The translations under genes and the position numbers were made by a program. This document shows, in pieces, positions 31,335 through 39,177 of a DNA stretch of 64,000 nt (positions are counted from its first letter, which is position 1; every line of letters begins with the position of its first letter). This stretch comes from CAWJMN01 sp963844055 (GTDB lineage: Bacteria > Planctomycetota > Planctomycetia > Pirellulales > Pirellulaceae). The stretch covers positions 868,001 to 932,000 of the forward strand of contig CAWJMN010000001.1 in NCBI GenBank assembly GCA_963844055.1, in the 5' to 3' direction. Below the pieces are notes generated by a model that was not told the origin of the DNA, searched no databases, and saw nothing but the letters and a program-made list of their open reading frames with translations.

Positions 31335-32192
31335 ATGGGCATTCGGCAATATAATCCGGTAACTGCAGGCCGCCGCAACGCGAGCGTTAGCGACTTTTCG
31401 GAACTGACTCCTGGAGTCAAGCCAGAAAAGTCCTTGCTGCGTCCTTTGCGTAAGAAGGGTGGCCGCAATAACCAAGGGCGAATCACGGTTCGTCATCGTG
31501 GTGGTGGTCACAAGCAACAATATCGTGTCATCGACTTTAAGCGTGACAAGGATGGCGTTCCTGCGACTGTCCATTCGATTCAGTACGATCCGAATCGCAA
31601 TGCACGCATCGCACTGTTGGTGTTTGCCGACGGTGAGAAGCGTTATGTAATCGCAGTCGAAGGGATGCTCGCTGGTCAAGCCATTGAAAATGGTCCAGAT
31701 GCGCCTCCTACGACTGGTAACTGCTTGCCAATCGCACGCATTCCTGTTGGTGTCACGATTAGCAGCATCGAAATGATGCCTGGTCGTGGTGCTCGCCTGT
31801 GCCGTAGTGCAGGTGTGGGTGCTTTGTTGATGGCACGTGAATCGGGCTGGGCTCAAATCCAGTTACCGAGTGGTGAAATTCGTCGTATTCCGATTGGTTG
31901 CCGGGCCACGATTGGCCAGGTTGGTAATCAAGAGGATATGAATGTTGTTTACGGTAAGGCTGGCCGCAAGCGTTGGTTGGGTATCCGTCCAACGGTTCGT
32001 GGTACCGCAATGAACCCGGTTGACCATCCGCACGGTGGTGGTGAAGGGCGTACGAAGGGTGGTCGTCACCCAGTTAGCCCAACGGGCGTTCCTGCCAAGG
32101 GTAGTTCGACTCGTAAGCATCGCAAGGCTTCGAATTCGGCGATTGTTCGCCGTCGTCGCTCGCGTCGCTATGGCCAGTTGAAGCTCAAGTAG
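31335..32192 (+). CDS. rplB: 50S ribosomal protein L2
   Basis: L2, 285 residues, needed for subunit joining and peptidyl-transferase activity. Begins MGIRQYNPVTAGRRNASVSD. Conserved RHRGGGHKQQYRVIDFKR and the active-site loop NPVDHPHGGGEGRTKGGRHP, which includes the functionally important His of the family. Confidence 0.98.
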   Translation: MGIRQYNPVTAGRRNASVSDFSELTPGVKPEKSLLRPLRKKGGRNNQGRITVRHRGGGHKQQYRVIDFKRDKDGVPATVHSIQYDPNRNARIALLVFADGEKRYVIAVEGMLAGQAIENGPDAPPTTGNCLPIARIPVGVTISSIEMMPGRGARLCRSAGVGALLMARESGWAQIQLPSGEIRRIPIGCRATIGQVGNQEDMNVVYGKAGRKRWLGIRPTVRGTAMNPVDHPHGGGEGRTKGGRHPVSPTGVPAKGSSTRKHRKASNSAIVRRRRSRRYGQLKLK

Positions 32193-32248
32193 TGTACGGG
32201 TTCGGTGTTTGGTTTGGTCTTGTTGGATTTAGTGAAGAGAACTGATCG

Positions 32249-32527
32249 ATGAGCAGGTCGACAAAAAAAGGTCCCTATGTGGACTTCAAGGTGTTCAAGA
32301 AGGTCCAGGCTTCCCTCGAGTCCGGCTCGAAGGAGCCGATCAAGACTTGGGCACGTGCCTGCACGATCGTTCCTGAATTCGTTGGCATTACGTTCATGGT
32401 TCACAATGGGAAAGCCCATGTGAAGGTATTGGTGACCGAAGATATGGTCGGGCACAAGCTGGGTGAGTTTTCGCCTACTCGTACTTTCCGCGGACACGGC
32501 GGTAAGACGAAGAAGGAAACGAAGTAA
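32249..32527 (+). CDS. rpsS: 30S ribosomal protein S19
   Basis: S19, 92 residues, in the 30S head next to S13. Begins MSRSTKKGPYVDFKVFKKV and carries the conserved TWARACTIVPEFVGITFMVH and KLGEFSPTRTFRGHG. Confidence 0.98.
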   Translation: MSRSTKKGPYVDFKVFKKVQASLESGSKEPIKTWARACTIVPEFVGITFMVHNGKAHVKVLVTEDMVGHKLGEFSPTRTFRGHGGKTKKETK

Positions 32528-32575
32528 TTCGACCCTTGGGTTTGCTCCCTGGCTGTTAGGTAAAAGGTTGTTGCA

Positions 32576-32929
32576 ATGTATAAAGCAGTTCACAGACACG
32601 CTCGCATTAGCGCCCGCAAGGTGCGACTGGTTGCGGATCTCGTTCGCGGCAAGTTCGCTGATGAAGCGCTGGACATTCTTCGCTATCAACCCGAGCGTGG
32701 TGCTCGGTTGCTAGAGAAGGTGCTTCAGAGTGCTATGGGAAATGCTAAGGACCCTGATCAGAACGCTGGTAAGACCGTGCGTGTTGATCAGTTGGTTGTT
32801 GCCGATGTCCGTGTTGACGGTGGTCCGATGTTCAAGCGTGTGATGCCACACTCGCGTGGCCAGGCGGACATGATTCTCCGTCGCACGTCGCACATCTCGG
32901 TGACGCTCAAGGATATCGCAGATTTGTAG
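32576..32929 (+). CDS. rplV: 50S ribosomal protein L22
   Basis: L22, 117 residues, lines the exit tunnel. Conserved HRHARISARKVRLVADLVRG and the C-terminal beta-hairpin region MFKRVMPHSRGQADMILRRT. Follows rpsS after 48 bases. Confidence 0.98.
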   Translation: MYKAVHRHARISARKVRLVADLVRGKFADEALDILRYQPERGARLLEKVLQSAMGNAKDPDQNAGKTVRVDQLVVADVRVDGGPMFKRVMPHSRGQADMILRRTSHISVTLKDIADL

Positions 32930-32992
32930 TGGTTGGTTTTTGGGTGGAACGGGTTCCGCCGGGTCGACGTTGAAATTGGGGTAGGCATTCAT

Positions 32993-33706
32993 ATGGGTCA
33001 GAAGGTTAATCCTGTTGGATTCCGTACTGGGATCATGATTGGTTGGAAGAGCCGTTGGTATGCCTCCAAGCAGGAGTTCGCCAACCTCCTGATCGAAGAC
33101 CGGAAGATTCGGAACTTCATCAAGAATCATCCAAGCAAGACACAGTATCGTAGTGCCGGTATCGATCGCATTGAGATCGAGCGGACGCGTGACGAAGTTC
33201 GAGTTGTGCTGTTCGTAGCACGCCCGGGCCTCATCATTGGTAAGAAGGGACAAGAGGTTGAGCTTCTGCAAGAAGAGCTGCAAAACCTGACTGGCCGTCG
33301 CGTGAACCTCAAGATTGAGGAACTCGCTCGCCCAGAAATCATGGCACAGCTGATTGCGGAAGATATCGCCGGCCAATTGGCCAAGCGTTCGAGTTTCCGC
33401 CGTACGATGAAGCGTGCGATTGAAACGACGATGGACGCTGGTGCCAAGGGGATGAAGATTCAGTTGGCAGGTCGTTTGGGTGGAGCGGAAATGGCTCGTT
33501 GCGAAAAGGCAACTGCCGGTTCTCTTCCTCTGAGCACCTTGCGTGCAAAGATTGACTATGGCTTCTGCGAAGCAAAAACTCCGCAAGGTCATATTGGTGT
33601 TCAGGTCTGGGTTAATCAGGGAATGCATGAGGGAGAGGTAACCAATGGCGTTGATGCCCAAGCGGGTGAAGCACCGAAAAAGCCAAAGAGGACGTATAAA
33701 AGGTAA
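32993..33706 (+). CDS. rpsC: 30S ribosomal protein S3
   Basis: S3, 237 residues, at the mRNA entry site. The ATG at 32993 gives the standard MGQKVNPVGFRTGIMIGWKS. The KH domain shows RPGLIIGKKGQEVELLQEEL and the C-domain shows GRLGGAEMARCE. The C-terminal tail (QAGEAPKKPKRTYKR) overlaps the first 62 bases of rplP in a different frame, which is unusually long for neighbours in this operon. Confidence 0.97.
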   Translation: MGQKVNPVGFRTGIMIGWKSRWYASKQEFANLLIEDRKIRNFIKNHPSKTQYRSAGIDRIEIERTRDEVRVVLFVARPGLIIGKKGQEVELLQEELQNLTGRRVNLKIEELARPEIMAQLIAEDIAGQLAKRSSFRRTMKRAIETTMDAGAKGMKIQLAGRLGGAEMARCEKATAGSLPLSTLRAKIDYGFCEAKTPQGHIGVQVWVNQGMHEGEVTNGVDAQAGEAPKKPKRTYKR

Positions 33707-34061
33707 TGCCGGTCGCGGCAACCGCGTTGTCTTCGGTGACTTTGGTCTGCAAGCCACACAAGGTGGGTGGATCAAGGCCCAAACGATTGAGTCTGGCCGT
33801 ATTGCTGCACAGCAATACATCCGTGGCGAAGGTCGGTTGTACATTCGGATCTTCCCCCATAAGTCCATCACGAGTCGTCCGCTGGAAACTCGTATGGGTA
33901 AAGGTAAGGGTGAGCCGGAGCATTGGGTCGCTGTAGTGCGTCCTGGCACGGTTCTGTTTGAGTTGGCAGGTGTGACTGAGCAACAGGCTAAGCTTTGCTT
34001 GGCTCGTTTGGCTCACAAGATGTCCATCCGAGTTCGGATGGTACGTCGTCGCCCGGTCTAA
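33645..34061 (+). CDS. rplP: 50S ribosomal protein L16
   Basis: L16, 138 residues, near the A-site tRNA elbow. The start MALMPKRVKHRKSQRGR at 33645 has GGGAGAGG upstream inside rpsC. An alternative start is the ATG four codons in. Conserved GNRVVFGDFGLQA, RIFPHKSITSRPLETRMGKG and GVTEQQAKLCLARLAHK. It begins 62 bases before rpsC ends. Confidence 0.97.
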   Translation: MALMPKRVKHRKSQRGRIKGNAGRGNRVVFGDFGLQATQGGWIKAQTIESGRIAAQQYIRGEGRLYIRIFPHKSITSRPLETRMGKGKGEPEHWVAVVRPGTVLFELAGVTEQQAKLCLARLAHKMSIRVRMVRRRPV

Positions 34062-34092
34062 ATAGTTGAATTTGTTGGTAAGGGCTGGACAG

Positions 34093-34287
34093 ATGAAGTT
34101 TGCTGATTTACGCGGTATGAGTGACGACCAACTGGTGGCCACATTGGCTGAGACTCAGCAGAATCTCTTCCGGTTGCGTATGCAGTCGCAGACAGAGCGA
34201 TTGGACTCGTCGACCGAGTTGCGTCGCCATCGTCGGCTGATCGCCCAAGTGTTGACGCTTCAAAACCAACGTAAGGCGAAAGCCTAA
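34093..34287 (+). CDS. rpmC: 50S ribosomal protein L29
   Basis: L29, 64 residues, at the tunnel exit beside L23. The ATG at 34093 gives MKFADLRGMSDDQLVATLAE, the normal beginning; an upstream TTG at 34066 is less likely. The two-helix pattern with NLFRLRMQSQTERLDSSTEL is typical. Confidence 0.95.
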   Translation: MKFADLRGMSDDQLVATLAETQQNLFRLRMQSQTERLDSSTELRRHRRLIAQVLTLQNQRKAKA

Positions 34288-34343
34288 GTACGGGTTGAAG
34301 TGTTGCGGATTGGTTTTCAGGTTGAAGGAAGAATTGGTGTAGT

Positions 34344-34601
34344 ATGCCAAAGCGTGTAGTGGTCGGTGTTGTGACTCGGGATAAGGCGGACAAGACGCGT
34401 CGTGTTGAGATCGCTCGCTCGGTTCGTCATCCGATTTATGGCAAGATCATGCGTCGCAGGACGGTTTGCTACGCCCATGATGAGAGCAACGTCTCTCACA
34501 TTGGGGACGTAGTCGAGATCGAGGAGAGCCGTCCACTATCCTCGCTGAAGCGTTGGGCTTTGGTGCGGGTGGTTGAGAAGGCACGCGGAGCTGAGGCATA
34601 A
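34344..34601 (+). CDS. rpsQ: 30S ribosomal protein S17
   Basis: S17, 85 residues, an early 16S rRNA binder with an OB fold. Conserved VVTRDKADKTRRVEIARSV, HPIYGKIMRRRTVCYAHDE and GDVVEIEESRPLSSLKRW. Confidence 0.97.
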   Translation: MPKRVVVGVVTRDKADKTRRVEIARSVRHPIYGKIMRRRTVCYAHDESNVSHIGDVVEIEESRPLSSLKRWALVRVVEKARGAEA

Positions 34602-34669
34602 CGGACGGTTGCAGAGGCAATGCGTCGGCGGTCCGGGGAAGCGAACTGAATAGTTTGGATTAGGCAGTC

Positions 34670-35038
34670 ATGATTCAGCAGGAAACACGATTAGCGGTTG
34701 CGGACAACACGGGTGCCCGCGAAGTGATGTGCATCAAGGTGCTTGGTGGTTCGCGTCGGCGTTCCGCAGGCATTGGTGACGTGATCATTTGCAGCGTGAA
34801 GACCGTGATTCCAGGTAGCGATATCAAGAAGAAGGCTGTTGTGCGGGCGGTTGTCGTTCGCACGAAGAGCCCGAATCGTCGCTCGGATGGCAGCTATGTC
34901 CGGTTTGACAGCAATGCAGTCGTGATTATTGACGCGGATAACAATCCACGTGGTACTCGTATTTTTGGCGCAGTCGCCCGCGAGCTTCGTGACATGAGCT
35001 TCATGAAGATCGTCAGCTTGGCGAGTGAGGTGGTCTAA
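34670..35038 (+). CDS. rplN: 50S ribosomal protein L14
   Basis: L14, 122 residues, at the subunit interface. Begins MIQQETRLAVADNTGAREVM. Conserved GGSRRRSAGIGDVI, VRTKSPNRRSDGSYVRFDSN and GTRIFGAVARELRD. The stop codon overlaps the rplX start (TAATG), so the two are translationally coupled. Confidence 0.98.
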   Translation: MIQQETRLAVADNTGAREVMCIKVLGGSRRRSAGIGDVIICSVKTVIPGSDIKKKAVVRAVVVRTKSPNRRSDGSYVRFDSNAVVIIDADNNPRGTRIFGAVARELRDMSFMKIVSLASEVV

Positions 35039-35385
35039 TGCATATCCGAACGAACGATATTGTTGAAGTCATCACCGGTGACGACAAGGGACAGCGTGGC
35101 AAGGTGCTTAGCATCGACCGCGAGGCTGGCAAGGTCACTGTGGAGGGTGTGAATCGCGTGTTCAAGCACGTGAAGCGCAGCCAGAAGAATCCACAGGGTG
35201 GACGGCTATCGAAGGAGATGCCAGTACGCATTTCTAACGTTCTGCTGTTCTGTGCCAAGTGCAACAAGGCGTCCCGTACTGGATCGCGCCTGACGGCCGC
35301 CGGTGCGAAGGAACGTTATTGCAAGAAGTGCAGTGCTTCGCTGGGCGAGATTTCGCCTGCGAAGAAGAAGGCCGCCAAAGCCTAG
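35038..35385 (+). CDS. rplX: 50S ribosomal protein L24
   Basis: L24, 115 residues, one of the assembly-initiator proteins. KOW motif VITGDDKGQRGKVLSIDRE, then GVNRVFKHVKRSQKNPQGG. The C-terminal half has a CAKC...CKKC four-cysteine zinc-ribbon pattern (FCAKCNKASRTGSRLTA, then YCKKC). Confidence 0.97.
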   Translation: MHIRTNDIVEVITGDDKGQRGKVLSIDREAGKVTVEGVNRVFKHVKRSQKNPQGGRLSKEMPVRISNVLLFCAKCNKASRTGSRLTAAGAKERYCKKCSASLGEISPAKKKAAKA

Positions 35386-35463
35386 TGAGTTGTCACTGGG
35401 TGGGCCCAGGAGATCTGGGCGGTCCTGAGAGATTTTTGTTGAGCTTTCGAATTGGGTTGGGAA

Positions 35464-36036
35464 ATGGCTAAGAAAACAACGTACGTACCACGGTTGCAAG
35501 AGAAGTACCTGAAAGAGGTCCTTCCCGCTTTGTCCGAAAAGTGCGGTCGCAAAAATCTTCTGTCGCTGCCAAAGCTGCAAAAGATCGTGATCAACATGGG
35601 CGTTGGCGCTGCAACCCAGGAAAAGAAGTTCCTGGAAGTGGCTGCTGAGGCGATGGGACAAATCGCTGGTCAAAAGCCAGTATTGACCCTGTCTCGCAAG
35701 GCAATTTCGGCTTTCCGTCTTCGTGAGAAGATGCCGATCGGCTGTATGGTTACGTTGCGTGGCACGCGGATGTATGAATTCATGGATCGTCTGATCTCGT
35801 TGGCTTTGCCACGCGTTCGCGACTTTCGTGGAATCAATCCAAAGGCATTTGATGGTAATGGCAACTATAGCTTGGGTTTGGCCGAGCAGTTGGTGTTTCC
35901 TGAGTTGAACCCAGACAAGTTCTCCCGCGTTCAAGGCATGAACATTGCGTTCGTGATCTCGAATTCGACGGATGATGAGTCTCGGGACCTGTTGGGTGGA
36001 TTGGGTATGCCCTTCCAACAACCACAAGACAAGTAA
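35464..36036 (+). CDS. rplE: 50S ribosomal protein L5
   Basis: L5, 190 residues, binds 5S rRNA and contacts the P-site tRNA. The ATG at 35464 (MAKKTTYVPRLQEKYLKEV) is chosen over an upstream TTG. Conserved QKIVINMGVGAATQEKK, LSRKAISAFRLREKMPIGC and RVRDFRGINPKAFDGNGNY. A strong hairpin follows the stop. Confidence 0.98.
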   Translation: MAKKTTYVPRLQEKYLKEVLPALSEKCGRKNLLSLPKLQKIVINMGVGAATQEKKFLEVAAEAMGQIAGQKPVLTLSRKAISAFRLREKMPIGCMVTLRGTRMYEFMDRLISLALPRVRDFRGINPKAFDGNGNYSLGLAEQLVFPELNPDKFSRVQGMNIAFVISNSTDDESRDLLGGLGMPFQQPQDK

Positions 36037-36048
36037 GTTGGTGGATTG

Positions 36049-36079
36049 GAAACACTTCCTCGACGTGGAGGAGTGTTTT
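36049..36079 (+). other. 11-bp hairpin between rplE and rpsN
   Basis: AAACAC plus TCCTC on the left pairs with GAGGA plus GTGTTT on the right across a GACGTG loop (36062-36067), with one bulged T at 36056. It is followed by TC, not a clear T run. In E. coli the S8 repressor site of the spc operon lies in this neighbourhood (start of rplE), so this is a candidate autoregulatory or processing structure. Confidence 0.5.
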
Positions 36080-36113
36080 CGAATTGATAACGTCGTAGTT
36101 GAAGGCATAAAAC

Positions 36114-36299
36114 GTGGCAAGCAAATCGAAGGTTGCCAGCTCTCAACGGACTCCTAAGTTTTCCACTCGCCAAGTGCGGCGGTGCAAGATTTGTGGTCGT
36201 CCTCGGGCTGTGTATCGCAAGTTCGGCATCTGCCGTATTTGTTTCCGCAAGTTGGCTGATCAGGGAATGATCCCTGGCGTCCGTAAGGCAAGTTGGTAA
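36114..36299 (+). CDS. rpsN: 30S ribosomal protein S14, zinc-binding type
   Basis: S14, 61 residues, the short form with an intact zinc site (CKICG...CRICF), which keeps full Cys pairs unlike the longer zinc-free form. Starts with GTG at 36114. Ends GMIPGVRKASW, the standard ending. Confidence 0.97.
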   Translation: MASKSKVASSQRTPKFSTRQVRRCKICGRPRAVYRKFGICRICFRKLADQGMIPGVRKASW

Positions 36300-36313
36300 G
36301 GGGTAGCGAAGAA

Positions 36314-36709
36314 ATGTTGACTGATCCCATCGCCGATATGTTGACCCGCATCCGTAATGCGGTCAGTGTCGAACGGACTCATGTGGATGTACCTCCTTCT
36401 AAGGTGAAGGTGGGTGTGGCGGACGTGCTAAAGCGCGAAGGCTACATTTGGGACTGGGCGGAAGTTGACGTGGGAAACCACAAGAACATTCGTCTGGAAC
36501 TGAAGTACGGCCCCAATGGGGAACACGTGATTCAGAATATTCGTCGGATCAGCACTCCTGGTCGCCGGGTTTATCGCCGGGCTACGGAATTGCGTCCAGT
36601 GCTTAACGGGATGGGTATCTCCATCATCAGCACCAGCACGGGTGTAATCAGTGACCGAGAAGCACGTCAGCGCAATATTGGCGGTGAAGTGATTTGCGAG
36701 CTGTACTAA
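36314..36709 (+). CDS. rpsH: 30S ribosomal protein S8
   Basis: S8, 131 residues, an early 16S rRNA binder and spc-operon repressor in E. coli. The ATG at 36314 gives MLTDPIADMLTRIRNAVSVE; the upstream GTG at 36293 is unlikely. The C-terminal RNA-binding motif is GISIISTSTGVISDREARQ, followed by GGEVICELY. Confidence 0.98.
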   Translation: MLTDPIADMLTRIRNAVSVERTHVDVPPSKVKVGVADVLKREGYIWDWAEVDVGNHKNIRLELKYGPNGEHVIQNIRRISTPGRRVYRRATELRPVLNGMGISIISTSTGVISDREARQRNIGGEVICELY

Positions 36710-36787
36710 GGGTGTTCGCGGCGGGCTTCTGGCTCGCCTTGTGCGGCACATTTGTGAGATAGTTGGATTTTTGCTTGAGAGTTTGCC

Positions 36788-37333
36788 ATGTCGCGTATTG
36801 GTAAGAAGCCGGTTCCCATCATTGATGGCGTGAAGGTGGCGGTCGCTGGTCGCAAGGTTTCCGTTGAAGGCCCGAAGGGTAAGCTCGAGTGGGAACCTCG
36901 TGAACAGATTTCGGTCGCTGTTGACGGCGATGCGAAGGTTGTGAACGTCACCCGTTGTAATGACGAGCGTGAGTCGCGTGCTTTGCATGGTCTTTCGCGG
37001 GCAATCATCGCTAACATGATCCAAGGCGTGAAGGCTGGCTACGAGAAGAAGCTGGAAATCGTAGGCGTTGGTTACTTGGCTGCTTTGAAGGGAAATGTCC
37101 TTCAGTTGCGTGTCGGGTTGGCCAATGAATTGCACCGCAAGATTCCAGCCGGCTTGACGGTGGTTTGCCCAGATCAAACGCACGTAGTTATCACCGGTTG
37201 CGATAAGCAACAGGTCGGCCAGTTCGCTGCTGAGATTCGCTCGCTGCGTAAGCCAGAACCTTACAAGGGTAAGGGGATTCGTTATCAAGGTGAAGTCATC
37301 AAGCTCAAGGCTGGTAAGTCGGCCACCAAGTAA
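36788..37333 (+). CDS. rplF: 50S ribosomal protein L6
   Basis: L6, 181 residues, near the factor-binding site. Begins MSRIGKKPVPIIDGVKVAVA. Two repeated domains are visible, the second with GCDKQQVGQFAAEIRSLRKP and the conserved YKGKGIRYQGEVIKLKAGK end. Confidence 0.98.
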   Translation: MSRIGKKPVPIIDGVKVAVAGRKVSVEGPKGKLEWEPREQISVAVDGDAKVVNVTRCNDERESRALHGLSRAIIANMIQGVKAGYEKKLEIVGVGYLAALKGNVLQLRVGLANELHRKIPAGLTVVCPDQTHVVITGCDKQQVGQFAAEIRSLRKPEPYKGKGIRYQGEVIKLKAGKSATK

Positions 37334-37446
37334 CGCTAGTACGGCGTGGTTTGGGCTCGGTACATTTTTGAAATACAGGTTTTGCCGTCTGTTTTGCGTT
37401 TTGTCCTAGTGACGGATGAAGCCTGAGCAGCAGAAGGTTGTAAGAG

Positions 37447-37815
37447 ATGGACAAGAATAAGATCCTTGGTAAGCGTCGCACACGTCGTCAGTACCATGTA
37501 CGCAACTCGATTCACGGTACTGCTGAGCGTCCTCGCTTGTCGGTTTTCCGTAGTCACAAGAATATCTCTTGCCAGATCATCAACGATGAAGATCATCGCA
37601 CGGTAGTTGCCGTTGGCTCGCAGGATGCAGACATCCGCGCCGATGTCGGTTACGGGGGCAACAAGGCCGCAGCAGAGCGGATTGGCAAGATCATCGCAGA
37701 GCGAGCTTTGGCTGCTGGTATCAAGCAGGTCTGTTTTGATCGTGGACATTTCCGCTATCATGGACGGATCGCAGCTTTGGCGGATGCCGCTCGTGCCGCT
37801 GGTTTGTCGTTCTAA
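37447..37815 (+). CDS. rplR: 50S ribosomal protein L18
   Basis: L18, 122 residues, binds 5S rRNA. Conserved HGTAERPRLSVFRSHKNIS, AERIGKIIAERALAAGIKQV and FDRGHFRYHGRIAALADAAR. Confidence 0.97.
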   Translation: MDKNKILGKRRTRRQYHVRNSIHGTAERPRLSVFRSHKNISCQIINDEDHRTVVAVGSQDADIRADVGYGGNKAAAERIGKIIAERALAAGIKQVCFDRGHFRYHGRIAALADAARAAGLSF

Positions 37816-37881
37816 GGATCGTGGTCCGGGCGAAATTGATCCATATTCGATTTGGGTTTGGCATTTGGACGGGGAATAGTC

Positions 37882-38379
37882 GTGGCAAAAGATAATGATC
37901 GCAACGATCGCAAAGACAAAGAGTTCATCGACCGCACGGTACAGATCAAACGCTGTGCAGCCGTGGTTAAGGGTGGTCGTCGCTTTAGCTTTGCCGCGAT
38001 GGTCGTCGTCGGAGACGGCAAGGGTCGCGTAGGTTGGGGCTATGCAAAGTCGAACGAAGTGCCACCAGCCGTTGAGAAGGCTCAAAAGCAAGCTTCCCGT
38101 ACGTTGGTCTCGGTGCCAATTGCTAAGGGAACTATCCCACACGTCGTTCGTGCTTCGTTTGGTTCGGCCAAGGTCTTGCTGATGCCAGCAGAGCCAGGTA
38201 CCGGTATCATCGCAGGTGCCGCTGTGCGTGCTGTATGCGAAGCCGCTGGTATTTCGGACATCATCACCAAGAGCCAAGGCACCAGCAATCAAGTTACCGT
38301 GGTTAAGGCTGCGATCGCTGCTCTCAAGCAGTTGCGTACCTTTGAAGATATTGAGCGATTGCGAGGAGTGACGCTGTAA
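37882..38379 (+). CDS. rpsE: 30S ribosomal protein S5
   Basis: S5, 165 residues, involved in decoding accuracy and mRNA unwinding. I take the GTG at 37882 (MAKDNDRNDRKDKEFIDRT) behind GGGGAATAG; a TTG at 37852 would add ten unconserved residues. Conserved VVKGGRRFSFAAMVVVGDGK and GTGIIAGAAVRAVCEAAGI. It overlaps rplO by one base; no rpmD (L30) lies between them. Confidence 0.98.
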   Translation: MAKDNDRNDRKDKEFIDRTVQIKRCAAVVKGGRRFSFAAMVVVGDGKGRVGWGYAKSNEVPPAVEKAQKQASRTLVSVPIAKGTIPHVVRASFGSAKVLLMPAEPGTGIIAGAAVRAVCEAAGISDIITKSQGTSNQVTVVKAAIAALKQLRTFEDIERLRGVTL

Positions 38380-38897
38380 TGAGTTTGCACGAAGTCAACG
38401 AAGGTATTCACAAGCATCGTAAGATCACCCGCATCGGTCGTGGTATTGGCTCCGGCCATGGTAAGACCTCCGGCAAAGGGCATAAGGGTCAAATGGCCCG
38501 TGCTGGCTGGAAGGCTTCCCCCGTCTGGCAAGGTGGTGCACAACCGCTTGTTCGTCGCGTTCCAAAGCGTGGTTTTACGAATGTCTTTGCTCCGGTTGTG
38601 GGCGAAGTCAACGTAGCTGCGATTGAGGCCGCTTTCGCCGCTGGCGAAGCTGTCACTCCAGAGACGCTGGTACAAAAGGGCCTGGTCAGCCGCAAGGCAG
38701 AGATCGTCAAGGTCCTCGGCAATGGTGAGCTCAAGAAGAAGTTGGCGGTTTCCGCCCATCGCTTCAGCGCATCGGCCAAAGAAAAGATTGAGAAGGCTGG
38801 TGGTTCCGTTACCGAAGTCGTCGTCAAGGTGACCGTCGCTGAGAAGCGGGCTGTTGCAGACGCCGAAAAGGCCAAGTCGAAGCGACAAGGTAAGTAA
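38379..38897 (+). CDS. rplO: 50S ribosomal protein L15
   Basis: L15, 172 residues, a late assembly protein. Conserved GRGIGSGHGKTSGKGHKGQ in the N-terminal extension and a C-terminal globular domain with VGEVNVAAIEAA. The end is a longer basic tail (DAEKAKSKRQGK). Start overlaps the rpsE stop (TAATG). Confidence 0.97.
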   Translation: MSLHEVNEGIHKHRKITRIGRGIGSGHGKTSGKGHKGQMARAGWKASPVWQGGAQPLVRRVPKRGFTNVFAPVVGEVNVAAIEAAFAAGEAVTPETLVQKGLVSRKAEIVKVLGNGELKKKLAVSAHRFSASAKEKIEKAGGSVTEVVVKVTVAEKRAVADAEKAKSKRQGK

Positions 38898-38933
38898 CGT
38901 GTTCTCCGCTTGCTAGTAATTTAGCAATTTGAA

Positions 38934-38967
38934 TAGGACCTCTTTCAGTTTTCTGAGTGGGGTCCTA
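38934..38967 (+). terminator. 15-bp hairpin between rplO and secY, possible attenuator
   Basis: TAGGACCTCTTTCAG (38934-38948) pairs with CTGAGTGGGGTCCTA (38953-38967) around a TTTT loop, with one T-T mismatch and two G-T pairs. A run of five T occurs only 19 bases later, next to a partial copy of the left arm (GGGGCCTCTTTTT, 38979-38991). It separates ribosomal genes from secY and may set secY level. Confidence 0.5.
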
Positions 38968-39177
38968 ACTCATTTATAGGGGCCTCTTTTTGCTTCGGCA
39001 ATCCAAGGGGCAATGGGGATCGGGAACAGCAGAAGCGGCCTCAGTTGGGTTGCTCGATCAGGACCGTTGGCTGGCGAGGTTGGCGCAGGTAATCCAGGTG
39101 GTTTAACACCGGAAAATGTGTTACCTTGCGAGCACGGGTTTTAGTGTTCCGTTTTTTGTTAGAGATGGACGGATGCC

